From the NCBI GenBank assembly GCA_016290875.1, contig JAEEVL010000007.1:1-64000 (forward strand): DNA of 64,000 bases. Direction: 5' to 3'. Positions 9,631 to 17,602 of the stretch are shown here, piece by piece (the first letter of the stretch is position 1; each line of letters opens with the position of its first letter). The notes beneath the pieces are model-generated. The model worked only from the letters and a program-made list of their open reading frames with translations, was not told the DNA's origin and did no database searches. The position numbers and the translations under genes were made by a program. Source of the DNA: Ruminococcus sp. (GTDB taxonomy: Bacteria; Bacillota; Clostridia; Oscillospirales; Ruminococcaceae).

Positions 9631-9751
9631 ACTATATATTGTGCGCGAAACAAGCAAACGTATTAATTGCCTGATACCAACACTATGTTTGTGTTAATTT
9701 GTCTAAATGCCTGCCATTCGATATCTATGGAAAACTGTTTGATACAAGATA

Positions 9752-10681
9752 TTATGTTCGCTGCTTTCTTGAAAGAAATGCTGCTCCAACAGAAGCTAAA
9801 AGCACTGAAATAATTCCGGCTGTACCGTGATCGCCTGTCTTGGGCGATTCTGAATTATCAGACGTCCGGGCTGGTGAAACGGTTGCCCCTGATACCTGAG
9901 CAGCCACAGTAGTAGTTACAGTTTCTGTGTTTGTCTGAGTAGTGGCAGTTTCTTCATTAGTTGTTACGCTCTCCGGTTCACTGAATATTCCTACATTAAC
10001 TGTATTCCCGCCGGCACTCGAACCTGAAGTCGCAAGTGTATAGGCGGTTATAGTGTATTCTGAATCAGAATTGAGATCATTGACCGTAACTGTTGTAGTA
10101 TCTGTGAGGACCTTTTTTCGTTTTCCGTCCTTATCTGTCAGCACGAGCTTGTAGCCTGTCAGCTGTGAACCGACAGGAATCTCGGGAGCATCAAAGCTGA
10201 CTGTGATACTATCTCCGTCACGCTCAGTACGTATGTTGGCAGGATCAGCTGGTTTTTCCACTGAGTATGAACCGTCTTCTGTTACATGGATATAGTTTGA
10301 ATGACATCCTGCTCCCATCCAGCAGGTAAAAACGAAATCACCTGTATTGTCAGGAGTAAACTCATACACAAGATTGTCTCCATGTTCAAGTGTTAAGTAG
10401 TTTTCGTCTTCGCTGCGCTCCGCGGTTCCCCAACCAAGCCCGGGAATCTTAACAGTTGCACCACAGCCTTTAAGAGTTGTGTCCTCCGGCACATGAACGT
10501 ACCACTGAACCGGTTCTCCGACTTTGAACGATACAGTTCCTGTCCACAGGTCGCTGTATTCGGTGACAACCTTTTGTACTTCCGCAGCCTGTACGGATGT
10601 CTGAACAAAAAAGCTGCCTGAAGCTCCGGCAGTTACAAGTGAAAGTGAAGCTGCGATAATAGTTTTTTGTAATTTTTTCAT
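9752..10681 (-). CDS. Wall-anchored cupredoxin-like / fibronectin III surface protein
   Basis: A 309-residue secreted protein: signal peptide (1-33), a cupredoxin-like domain (about 45-135), a fibronectin type III domain (about 145-240), a Thr-rich stalk, then a SPKTGD sortase-like motif, hydrophobic segment and RKQRT tail. The cupredoxin part has CGATVKIPGLGWG and FTCWMGAGCHSNYIHV, like the Cys- and Met-containing copper or redox sites of periplasmic cupredoxin_1 proteins, although the order of ligands is unusual. It lies just downstream of the small-ORF locus of the nitrogenase-like region. AGGAG precedes the start. The role (metal or thiol sensing or carriage) is inferred. Confidence 0.7.
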   Translation of the reverse strand: MKKLQKTIIAASLSLVTAGASGSFFVQTSVQAAEVQKVVTEYSDLWTGTVSFKVGEPVQWYVHVPEDTTLKGCGATVKIPGLGWGTAERSEDENYLTLEHGDNLVYEFTPDNTGDFVFTCWMGAGCHSNYIHVTEDGSYSVEKPADPANIRTERDGDSITVSFDAPEIPVGSQLTGYKLVLTDKDGKRKKVLTDTTTVTVNDLNSDSEYTITAYTLATSGSSAGGNTVNVGIFSEPESVTTNEETATTQTNTETVTTTVAAQVSGATVSPARTSDNSESPKTGDHGTAGIISVLLASVGAAFLSRKQRT

Positions 10682-10803
10682 GTTATGTTACTCCTATTTC
10701 AAGATTTACTATTTGATTTTGTATCTGTTGATCATGACACATATACTATATAATCAAACACATATATTTGTGTTTTTCAATACTGATTCAAAATCTGTTT
10801 TAA

Positions 10804-10843
10804 TAAAACTCCGCCAGAACCTAATGAAAGCTCCGGCGGACAT
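10804..10843 (-). terminator. Terminator closing the small-ORF locus
   Basis: On the minus strand TCCGCCGGA...TCTGGCGGAGTTTTATT, starting a few bases after the stop of the 47-residue ORF. Confidence 0.75.
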
Positions 10844-10845
10844 TT

Positions 10846-10989
10846 TTATTTTTCTTCATTATCAGTTATGACTTTATCTTCGGAGGCTGTTTCGGGATGA
10901 AACACCACATTCCCTGTTTCTGTACTAATGAAATACATATCATTTTCAAACAGCTTCCTCAGAAAGCTAATGGAACTCTTTAATATCAT
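10846..10989 (-). CDS. 47-residue small protein in the leader-peptide locus
   Basis: Starts MILKSSISFLRKLFENDMY and ends ...ITDNEEK. AGAGGTG lies 6-7 bases before the ATG. It follows the 28-residue peptide by 62 bases in the same orientation and is followed at once by a terminator, so promoter, two small ORFs and terminator form a complete unit. The N-terminal half may form an amphipathic helix and the C-terminal half is acidic. No family is recognised. It could be an adaptor or sensor for the regulon, but function is unknown. Confidence 0.55.
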   Translation of the reverse strand: MILKSSISFLRKLFENDMYFISTETGNVVFHPETASEDKVITDNEEK

Positions 10990-11051
10990 GACTGACACCT
11001 CTTTAATATTTCTATGACACATATTATTTCGGAAGTTTTATAATGTTATCT

Positions 11052-11138
11052 TCAACATCGTCCGGCTTTCCACATCCGCTCTGTACAAATGAGCACTGAA
11101 CGGAAAATGTGCTGAATGGCTCTCTTACTTGTTACCAT
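11052..11138 (-). CDS. 28-residue peptide ending GRC-stop, first copy
   Basis: Reads MVTSKRAIQHIFRSV, then LICTERMWKAGRC and stop. AAAGGAG is 8 bases before the ATG. A longer frame from 11222 (56 residues) is also open behind GGGAGGAG, but the short form has the same length, ribosome site and ending as the peptide upstream of lysR (20030-20116). Both have RS at residues 13-14, T-[DE]-RM at 19-22 and GRC at 26-28, with the same last four codons (GGA CGA TGT TGA). The conserved terminal cysteine codon suggests a cysteine-sensing leader peptide. A secreted or modified peptide cannot be excluded. Confidence 0.65.
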   Translation of the reverse strand: MVTSKRAIQHIFRSVLICTERMWKAGRC

Positions 11139-11277
11139 TTGTACAGCTCCTTTCCAAGCTGGCGTCAGCTTGACCACGAACACGATTCGCTTGCAAGCTC
11201 GCTTACTATTTACGTAAAGCATGATCTGCTTTCGCTCCTCCCACTTTTCTTAGTATGAAGATCAATGGGATGTATAT
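11139..11277 (-). promoter_or_regulatory. Structured 5' leader of the small-ORF locus
   Basis: Between promoter and peptide the RNA can form at least two stems: GCTTGCAAGC (a 10-base palindrome) and CAAGCT...AGCTTG just before the ribosome site. These could hide or expose the start of the 28-residue ORF. Confidence 0.35.
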
Positions 11278-11308
11278 ATTATAACCTGTATTTTATTACT
11301 TGTCCAAT
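11278..11308 (-). promoter_or_regulatory. ATTGGACA-N17-TATAAT promoter of the small-ORF locus
   Basis: Minus strand: ATTGGACA (11301-11308), 17 bases, TATAAT (11278-11283). Same form and spacing as four other promoters in the region. CCAATC/GATTGG arms form an inverted repeat overlapping the -35. Confidence 0.7.
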
Positions 11309-11350
11309 CCTAATGATTGATTGGGAGCTATAAAAACAGGCTATATGCTG

Positions 11351-11572
11351 TCAGTTTTTTATGATATTATTCAGCTGTGCGACTAACTTATAGGTATCAA
11401 GTCCGTGAACACTTGCTGCATCACTGATAGTTTCAATGCCTGATGAGGGACAGCCTAAACAGTGCAGACCTATACTGAAAAGCAGATCGGCAGTTTCCGG
11501 GTGAAAGAGCACAAGATCTCCTATGAGTGTATCGGGAGTTACAGTCTCAACTCTGTCAATATCTATTTTCAT
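11351..11572 (-). CDS. DUF1858-domain small protein
   Basis: A 73-residue protein with the DUF1858 pattern VTPDTLIGDLVLFHPETADLLFSIGLHCLGCPSS, including the CxxC pair of the hybrid-cluster-associated disulfide domain. It is the last gene of the NifX-NifB-NifH-DUF1858 operon, 8 bases after NifH. Family members are thought to be redox- or metal-responsive, and here it may serve cluster handling or electron delivery, which is inferred from position. Confidence 0.85.
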   Translation of the reverse strand: MKIDIDRVETVTPDTLIGDLVLFHPETADLLFSIGLHCLGCPSSGIETISDAASVHGLDTYKLVAQLNNIIKN

Positions 11573-11580
11573 AGCGCACC

Positions 11581-12444
<864 letters not shown>

Positions 12445-12484
12445 TCACCTTTCATTATTTGATTATTATTTGAGGATAACTGCA

Positions 12485-12512
12485 CCGCTGCAAGCAGAGA
12501 TATTTGCAGCGG
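12485..12512 (-). promoter_or_regulatory. Intercistronic hairpin between nifB-like and nifH-like genes
   Basis: CCGCTGCAA (12485-12493) and TTGCAGCGG (12504-12512) form a perfect 9-bp stem with a 10-base loop and no T run, so it is not a terminator. Such stems in nif operons often protect the nifH message and raise NifH over its neighbours. Confidence 0.5.
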
Positions 12513-12549
12513 CACAGTACAGGATAAAGTTCCTGCGGACATGAAACTG

Positions 12550-13425
12550 TCAGCCGTGTGAGAATGTATCCTTGTGTGCGATACGTTTCAAATAGATTTG
12601 GTCACCGTAGTCCTTTTCACCGGGGACTCCGATAGCGTCCGCACGGCATCTCTGACAATGCCTGAATACATCTATGTATTTTGAAGCCTTTGCCCTTACG
12701 CTCTCTATCTGAGCACAGGTCGGCTCGGGATAGTCTTTCAGTTCGTTCTGAGGGATAAGCGGGATAATATTGTAAATAGAAGCACCTGCTGCTTTTACGA
12801 TCTTCGCTATCTCCTCGATATGCTCATTGTTTATTCCGATAACAAGCACCGTGTTGACCTTAATTGTTATGCCTGCCGCACTGACTTTTCTTATGCCTTC
12901 CAGCTGATTTTTTATGAGTATCTCAGCCGCTTCAACTCCCGTATAGTGCTTTCCGTGATACAGGATACCACGATTGAGCTTTGCTTCTATTTCGGGATCA
13001 ACAGCATTTACCGTAACTGTAAGCGAGTCTATATCAGTTGATATTATCTCGTCAGCTTTTTCGGCAAGCAGAAGTCCGTTTGTGCTCATACATTTCACAA
13101 GGTCGGGGAACTCTTTCTTTATCAGCCTGAATGTTTCAAGCGCGTAGTCTGATGCAAGTGTATCTCCGGGACCTGCTATTCCTGCAACCTTTATCGCCGG
13201 ACAAAGTTCAAGTGATTTCCTGATAACGTCAATTGCTTCCTCAGGCTTTATGACTGTTGAAGCTACTCCCGGACGCTTTTCATGGTCGTTGATACGCCTG
13301 TCACAGAAGCGGCATTCGATATTGCAGGTAGGACTTATGGGAAGATGTATCCTGCCCGTTGAGCCTTTCTTGCCTCTTGCATAGCAGGGATGCTTATCGG
13401 TCAGTTCTTCGTAGGATATCGCCAT
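12550..13425 (-). CDS. NifB-like radical SAM cofactor-maturation enzyme
   Basis: Radical-SAM enzyme that, in the NifB family, fuses Fe-S units and inserts carbide to make the NifB-co core [Fe8S9C]. 291 residues with HPC near residue 13, the CNIECRFC radical-SAM triad (C34, C38, C41), AGPGDTLA, CMSTNGLLL and the C-terminal CQRCRADAIG characteristic of NifB. There is no NifX-domain fusion; a separate NifX-like gene precedes it. The start is MAISYEEL, with GGGAGG a few bases upstream, and overlaps the NifX-like gene by 25 bases. Its presence implies the NifDK-like protein carries a NifB-co-derived cofactor. Confidence 0.92.
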   Translation of the reverse strand: MAISYEELTDKHPCYARGKKGSTGRIHLPISPTCNIECRFCDRRINDHEKRPGVASTVIKPEEAIDVIRKSLELCPAIKVAGIAGPGDTLASDYALETFRLIKKEFPDLVKCMSTNGLLLAEKADEIISTDIDSLTVTVNAVDPEIEAKLNRGILYHGKHYTGVEAAEILIKNQLEGIRKVSAAGITIKVNTVLVIGINNEHIEEIAKIVKAAGASIYNIIPLIPQNELKDYPEPTCAQIESVRAKASKYIDVFRHCQRCRADAIGVPGEKDYGDQIYLKRIAHKDTFSHG

Positions 13426-13772
13426 TCGTCCACCTCCCACAATCTGTCATTGATTATCTTTTCAACAAGCGGCTCTATCGGGAACGGAGCTTCGTAGACT
13501 GTGAGTCCTCGGCTTTCGAGCTGTTCAGACGCTCCTGTTCCAATCTTTGCCACAAGTACAGCGTGAACATCACTGAGTACCTCTATGACCTTGTCAAATG
13601 ACGAATCATGATGATAATGTCCCTGACAGACACGCTCAACTTCTCTTGTGCCGATAAAACTATACTTCCCTGTTTCAGCATTCAGTTCTATTATATGAAA
13701 TCTCTCTGCATGACCGAAATGCTGATTTACGACGATACCGTCTGTTGAAGCGACAGCTATTCTGTACGCCAT
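13401..13772 (-). CDS. NifX/NafY-family cofactor-binding protein
   Basis: A 123-residue dinitrogenase iron-molybdenum cofactor family protein: AVASTDGIVVNQHFGHAERFHI at the N-terminus and VLVAKIGTGASEQLESRGLTVYEAP in the core match the NifX/NafY RNase H-like fold that binds NifB-co or FeMo-co in transit. A His-rich CQGHYHHDSSFD segment lies mid-protein. First gene of the leftward operon, preceded by AAAGGAGG and the ATTGGACA promoter, with translational overlap into the nifB-like gene. Confidence 0.88.
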   Translation of the reverse strand: MAYRIAVASTDGIVVNQHFGHAERFHIIELNAETGKYSFIGTREVERVCQGHYHHDSSFDKVIEVLSDVHAVLVAKIGTGASEQLESRGLTVYEAPFPIEPLVEKIINDRLWEVDEWRYPTKN

Positions 13773-13804
13773 ATTTTTCCTCCTTTGCTTTGGGGTATGT
13801 GTCT

Positions 13805-13835
13805 ATTATACATGGCAGTATCAGTGCTGTCCAAT
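13805..13835 (-). promoter_or_regulatory. ATTGGACA-N17-TATAAT promoter of the nifX-B-H operon
   Basis: Minus strand: ATTGGACA (13828-13835), 17 bases, TATAAT (13805-13810), about 32 bases before the start codon. A palindrome CCGAGA...TCTCGG lies just upstream (13845-13863), where a LysR-type regulator could bind. Confidence 0.75.
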
Positions 13836-13973
13836 ACTTGTTACCGAGACTTGATTCTCGGAAAAACTGATACCCCAAGTTTTATACATTTAAATACCTG
13901 AGGCAATATCTGAACTTTTATGTCTGATAATCCGGGTATCGGAATTTCTGAGAATTACTACTCGAAAATATGA

Positions 13974-14004
13974 ATTGGACAGAGAAAACTTTATGTGATA
14001 AACT
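13974..14004 (+). promoter_or_regulatory. ATTGGACA-N17-TAAACT promoter of the transporter-nifDK operon
   Basis: ATTGGACA (13974-13981), 17 bases, TAAACT (13999-14004). Divergent from the nifX promoter about 140 bases away, so one regulator bound between them could control both arms. Confidence 0.7.
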
Positions 14005-14040
14005 AAAAATCGCAATCGAAATGAAAGGAAAGATGAAAAG

Positions 14041-15093
14041 ATGAAAAGAAAAATCGCACTATTTACAGCAAGTCTGCTTGCTGTTTCCGGTCTGCTTGGC
14101 GGATGCGGAAAAAAAGACAATAACGGAGCCGACAAACTGAATGTAGGCTATCTGCCGTCTCCGGGACACCTGCTATACTTTGTTGCTCAGGAAGAGGGAT
14201 TCTTTGAGGATGAAGGACTTGATATTGATCTTGTTCTGTTCAATGAAAACAACAGCGAGCTCGCCGCTCTTGAATCCGGCAAAATCGACGTTGGTGCATT
14301 CGGATCGAGTGAGCTTATAACATTTCTTGCTGACGGACACGATGTAACAGTTTTCGGCGGCGCTATGATAGCAGGACACGGACTTATAGTAAAGCCTGAA
14401 CTCGTTGAAGGAATACCTCAGGAAGAATGGTCGCTTGAACTTCTCAAAGGCAAGAATATAGGTGTTGAAGGAGTTGATTCAGGCCACATAGTTTACAGAG
14501 CCGCTCTGAAAAAACTCGGACTTGAAGATGATGTGGAATTCAAGGTTTTTGCAGACGGTGCAGACGCTTACAACTCCTTGAAAAACGATAATATTGATGC
14601 AGCCATCCTTTACTCTCCGTATCGTATACTTGCCGAAGATGAAGGATATGTCATACTTTCAAACAGCGGCAAGGTCGAAGGTTACGAAAATCATGTATGC
14701 TGTCGTCAGGCTGCTCTGACTTCGACTCTTGACGATGATCCTGAAAAGTATACGGCTTTCCTCAGAGCACTTATCCGTGCATATCATTTCTATCAGGAAA
14801 ATCCCGACGAGACCATAGACGATCTTGCGGTATATGTTGATGTCGACAAGGATTCACTGAAAAAGGATACTTATGAATATGATACACAGATAGCAAATCC
14901 TGATCCGGATATTCTCGGTATGAATAATTTCTATGACGCACTTATCGATATCGGATTTATTGAGCCGTTTGATATTTCCAGCGGTCTTTCTTCAGAGCTT
15001 TACAGCAAGGCTCTGAACGATGTTCTGAAAGAATCTCCTGACGATGAGATCTACAGATCACTTGCTGAATACAATGAAAGAAGAGACAAATGA
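14041..15093 (+). CDS. ABC-transporter substrate-binding lipoprotein (SsuA/NMT1-like)
   Basis: A 350-residue lipoprotein (lipobox LGGC) of the NMT1/THI5/SsuA/TauA family, which binds sulfonates, nitrate, taurine, pyrimidines or similar. The family pattern is clear: VGYLPSPGHLLYFVAQEEGFFEDEGLDIDLVLF, ALESGKIDVGAFGSSE and a hinge GKNIGV. First gene of the rightward operon; its last codons overlap the permease start by 4 bases. Given the neighbours, an organosulfur ligand is my preferred inference; a metal-oxyanion ligand is less likely because this is not the ModA/WtpA fold. Confidence 0.88.
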   Translation: MKRKIALFTASLLAVSGLLGGCGKKDNNGADKLNVGYLPSPGHLLYFVAQEEGFFEDEGLDIDLVLFNENNSELAALESGKIDVGAFGSSELITFLADGHDVTVFGGAMIAGHGLIVKPELVEGIPQEEWSLELLKGKNIGVEGVDSGHIVYRAALKKLGLEDDVEFKVFADGADAYNSLKNDNIDAAILYSPYRILAEDEGYVILSNSGKVEGYENHVCCRQAALTSTLDDDPEKYTAFLRALIRAYHFYQENPDETIDDLAVYVDVDKDSLKKDTYEYDTQIANPDPDILGMNNFYDALIDIGFIEPFDISSGLSSELYSKALNDVLKESPDDEIYRSLAEYNERRDK

Positions 15094-16010
15094 ACAGGGT
15101 AAAACGATTATTATCAATAACTCAGATACTGTTTGTTATCAGTATTGCAGTACAGTTTCTGCCGGATAAAACAGCACGCTCCGGAGAACATATCTATGCT
15201 ATAGAGCTCTTACTTGTGATAGAAGGTATACTTGCTGTCATTGCACTTTTTCTTCCCGAGAGCAAAGACTATAAGACCTGCAACGGCGTATTCGGCGTTA
15301 TATTTGCCGGCATTGCCGTATGGACACTTATAACCGCAAAATTCAATCTGGTCCCACAGGATATATTCAAAGCTCCTGATATTGTCACCGAGCAGTTTAT
15401 CAAAGACCGCCCGAGACTGATGAAGGATCTGCATTACAGTATGATAACCATAACAAAAGGATATGTTCTTGCTTTACTGACAGCGATACCAATAGGACTT
15501 TTCCTCGGCTGGAATCAGCAGATAGGCAAGATCAGTGAACATATCGCAGACTTTTTCGGCTCGATACCGCCTGTGGTGTTCATACCGTATGCGATAGCCC
15601 TCCTTCCGACATTTGAAAGCTGCTCGGTATTTGTAATATTCATAACCTCATTCTGGCCGATACTATCCGGAACTATGAGCGGCGTAAGAAATGTGAGCCA
15701 GGAAACGATCAGCAGTGCAAAGGTACTGTGTGTATCAAATCCGTCTATGCTGTTCCGGATACTTCTTCCTGCTTCACTTCCTCAGATATTTGACGGCTGC
15801 AATATGGGGCTTCTCATGTCGTTCATCCTGCTGACTTCCGCGGAAATGATCGGCGGAAATCAAGGAATAGGCTTCTACATACAGTATTACACCAATTTCG
15901 GTAACTTTACACGCATAATGGTCGGTATTATTTTTCTTGGAACGATAGTGACCTTAGTGACAAACCTGGTAAAAGCAGCAGAAGCATATCTGCTTCGCTG
16001 GAAGAAATAG
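15090..16010 (+). CDS. ABC-transporter permease (SsuC/TauC-like), no ATPase alongside
   Basis: A 306-residue membrane protein with about seven hydrophobic segments. The C-terminal two thirds match the binding-protein-dependent permease domain (PIGLFLGWNQQIG...FFGSIPPVVFIPYAIALLP...SAKVL...RILLPASLPQIFDG with the EAA-type loop). It starts with ATGA overlap on the binding-protein gene. No ATP-binding subunit is encoded anywhere in this cluster, so it must borrow one from elsewhere in the genome. Confidence 0.88.
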   Translation: MNRVKRLLSITQILFVISIAVQFLPDKTARSGEHIYAIELLLVIEGILAVIALFLPESKDYKTCNGVFGVIFAGIAVWTLITAKFNLVPQDIFKAPDIVTEQFIKDRPRLMKDLHYSMITITKGYVLALLTAIPIGLFLGWNQQIGKISEHIADFFGSIPPVVFIPYAIALLPTFESCSVFVIFITSFWPILSGTMSGVRNVSQETISSAKVLCVSNPSMLFRILLPASLPQIFDGCNMGLLMSFILLTSAEMIGGNQGIGFYIQYYTNFGNFTRIMVGIIFLGTIVTLVTNLVKAAEAYLLRWKK

Positions 16011-16030
16011 TAATACCACATGAAAGGACA

Positions 16031-17602
16031 ATGAGTATGCCAAAAAATATACAACTTGATCTGGAAACAGTTGAGAACAGAGAAATGCGTCTCGGTTCTA
16101 TAATTTCGTGGGACGGAAAAGCTTCAGAGCTTGTAGAGCTTTCACGTTATGAGGAACGCGCACTGAAACATAAAGGATGTCCCGGTGCCGGCAAAAACGG
16201 TGAGGGCTGCCGCTTATGCGAGCTGAATATGCCCTTTAATCAGCAGAGTATGTGTGCAAACTCCATCGCTGCGTGTCAGGCGGGAAATATCCGTGACTGT
16301 GTGCTTATACAGCATTCACCCGTAGGCTGTACAGCGCGTAACCCCGAATTCAATCTTGCTTTCCGAAACGGTCTGGAACGCCGCGGTATAGAGCCGCGCA
16401 ATATAAATATTATGACCACTAATCTTCTTGAAAACGACATGGTTTTCGGTGCATCGGAGAAGCTCAAAAAAGCAGCAAGAGAAGCCTTTGAACGCTATAA
16501 TCCTAAGGCTATCTTTTTCTCGATGAGCTGTTCGACTGCTATCATAGGAGAAGACCTGAGCAGTATTGCCTCAGAGATGGAGGATGAACTCGGTATACCC
16601 GTTGCACCCATGCAGTGCGAGGGATTCCGTTCCAAGCACTGGTCAACAGGCTTTGATATATCACAGCACGCTGTTCTCAGACATATCGTGAACAAACACC
16701 CGAAAAAGCAGCCTGACCTCATCAATATAGTTGCGCTGTGGGGTACCGACTATTTTACCGATATGCTCAAGCCTCTCGGTCTGCGTGTGAATTACATCAT
16801 GGATATAGCAAGCTTTGATGAGCTCGCACAGACATCAGAAGCTGCTTGTACATCCACTTTCTGCCACACTCTTGGTTCGTATTTTGCAACAGCTCTTGAG
16901 GAAGTTTACGGTGTTCCGCAGATACGCGCTCCGCAGCCCTATGGCTTTGCCGGTACGGACGCATGGCTGCGTGCAATTGCCAAACAGGTCGGTAAAGAAA
17001 AAGAAGCAGAGGAATTCATTGCTGCCGAGCATGAACGCGTTAAACCGCAGATAGAAGCGCTGAAAGAAAAGCTCAAAGGTGTAAACGGATTTGTACTTAC
17101 CGGTTCTTCATACGCTCACGGCCTTATTTCAGTGCTGAGGGATCTTGGTATTACAGTTGACGGTTCAGTAGTTTTCCATCACGATCCTGTATATGACGGC
17201 GGCTACGAAGAACAGAACACACTGAAAACTCTTGTTGACAACTACGGTGATATCCCTCACTTTACAGTCAGCAAATGTCAGCCGTTCCAGCTTCCTGCAC
17301 TTCTCAGCCGTGTCAGGGCTGATTTCATAATCATCCGCCACAACGGACTCGCTCCAAATGCCGCAAGAATGGGCATACCCTCTTTCGCTATCGGCGACGA
17401 GCATTTCCCCGTAGGCTACGACGGAATGATACGTGTAGGCGAGGCAGTGCTTGAAGTCCTTGCACGCAGAAAGATGAATCAGGTGCTGAAACGTCACGTT
17501 GAACTGCCATACAGTGACTGGTGGCTCAGTCAGAAGGACCCGTTTATTCTGGCTAAGCACCCTGAGGTGCTTGATGAAACAACTAAGGAGGTGCAGGACT
17601 AA
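16031..17602 (+). CDS. NifD-like subunit of a nitrogenase-like reductase
   Basis: Catalytic subunit, 523 residues. P-cluster-type cysteines are present at C75, C100 (HSPVGC) and C167 (SCSTAIIGEDL). C278 lies exactly where NifD Cys275 binds the cofactor (16 residues before GVP, as in NifD). The N2-reducing residues are replaced: W204 for Gln191, F208 and D209 for His195-His196 (in CEGFRSKHWSTGFD), and V461 for His442 (VGYDGM versus HGFDGF). The N-terminus carries extra cysteines C50, C60 and C63. It is therefore a real cofactor enzyme with a different substrate. It overlaps nifK-like by one base (TAATG). Confidence 0.92.
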   Translation: MSMPKNIQLDLETVENREMRLGSIISWDGKASELVELSRYEERALKHKGCPGAGKNGEGCRLCELNMPFNQQSMCANSIAACQAGNIRDCVLIQHSPVGCTARNPEFNLAFRNGLERRGIEPRNINIMTTNLLENDMVFGASEKLKKAAREAFERYNPKAIFFSMSCSTAIIGEDLSSIASEMEDELGIPVAPMQCEGFRSKHWSTGFDISQHAVLRHIVNKHPKKQPDLINIVALWGTDYFTDMLKPLGLRVNYIMDIASFDELAQTSEAACTSTFCHTLGSYFATALEEVYGVPQIRAPQPYGFAGTDAWLRAIAKQVGKEKEAEEFIAAEHERVKPQIEALKEKLKGVNGFVLTGSSYAHGLISVLRDLGITVDGSVVFHHDPVYDGGYEEQNTLKTLVDNYGDIPHFTVSKCQPFQLPALLSRVRADFIIIRHNGLAPNAARMGIPSFAIGDEHFPVGYDGMIRVGEAVLEVLARRKMNQVLKRHVELPYSDWWLSQKDPFILAKHPEVLDETTKEVQD

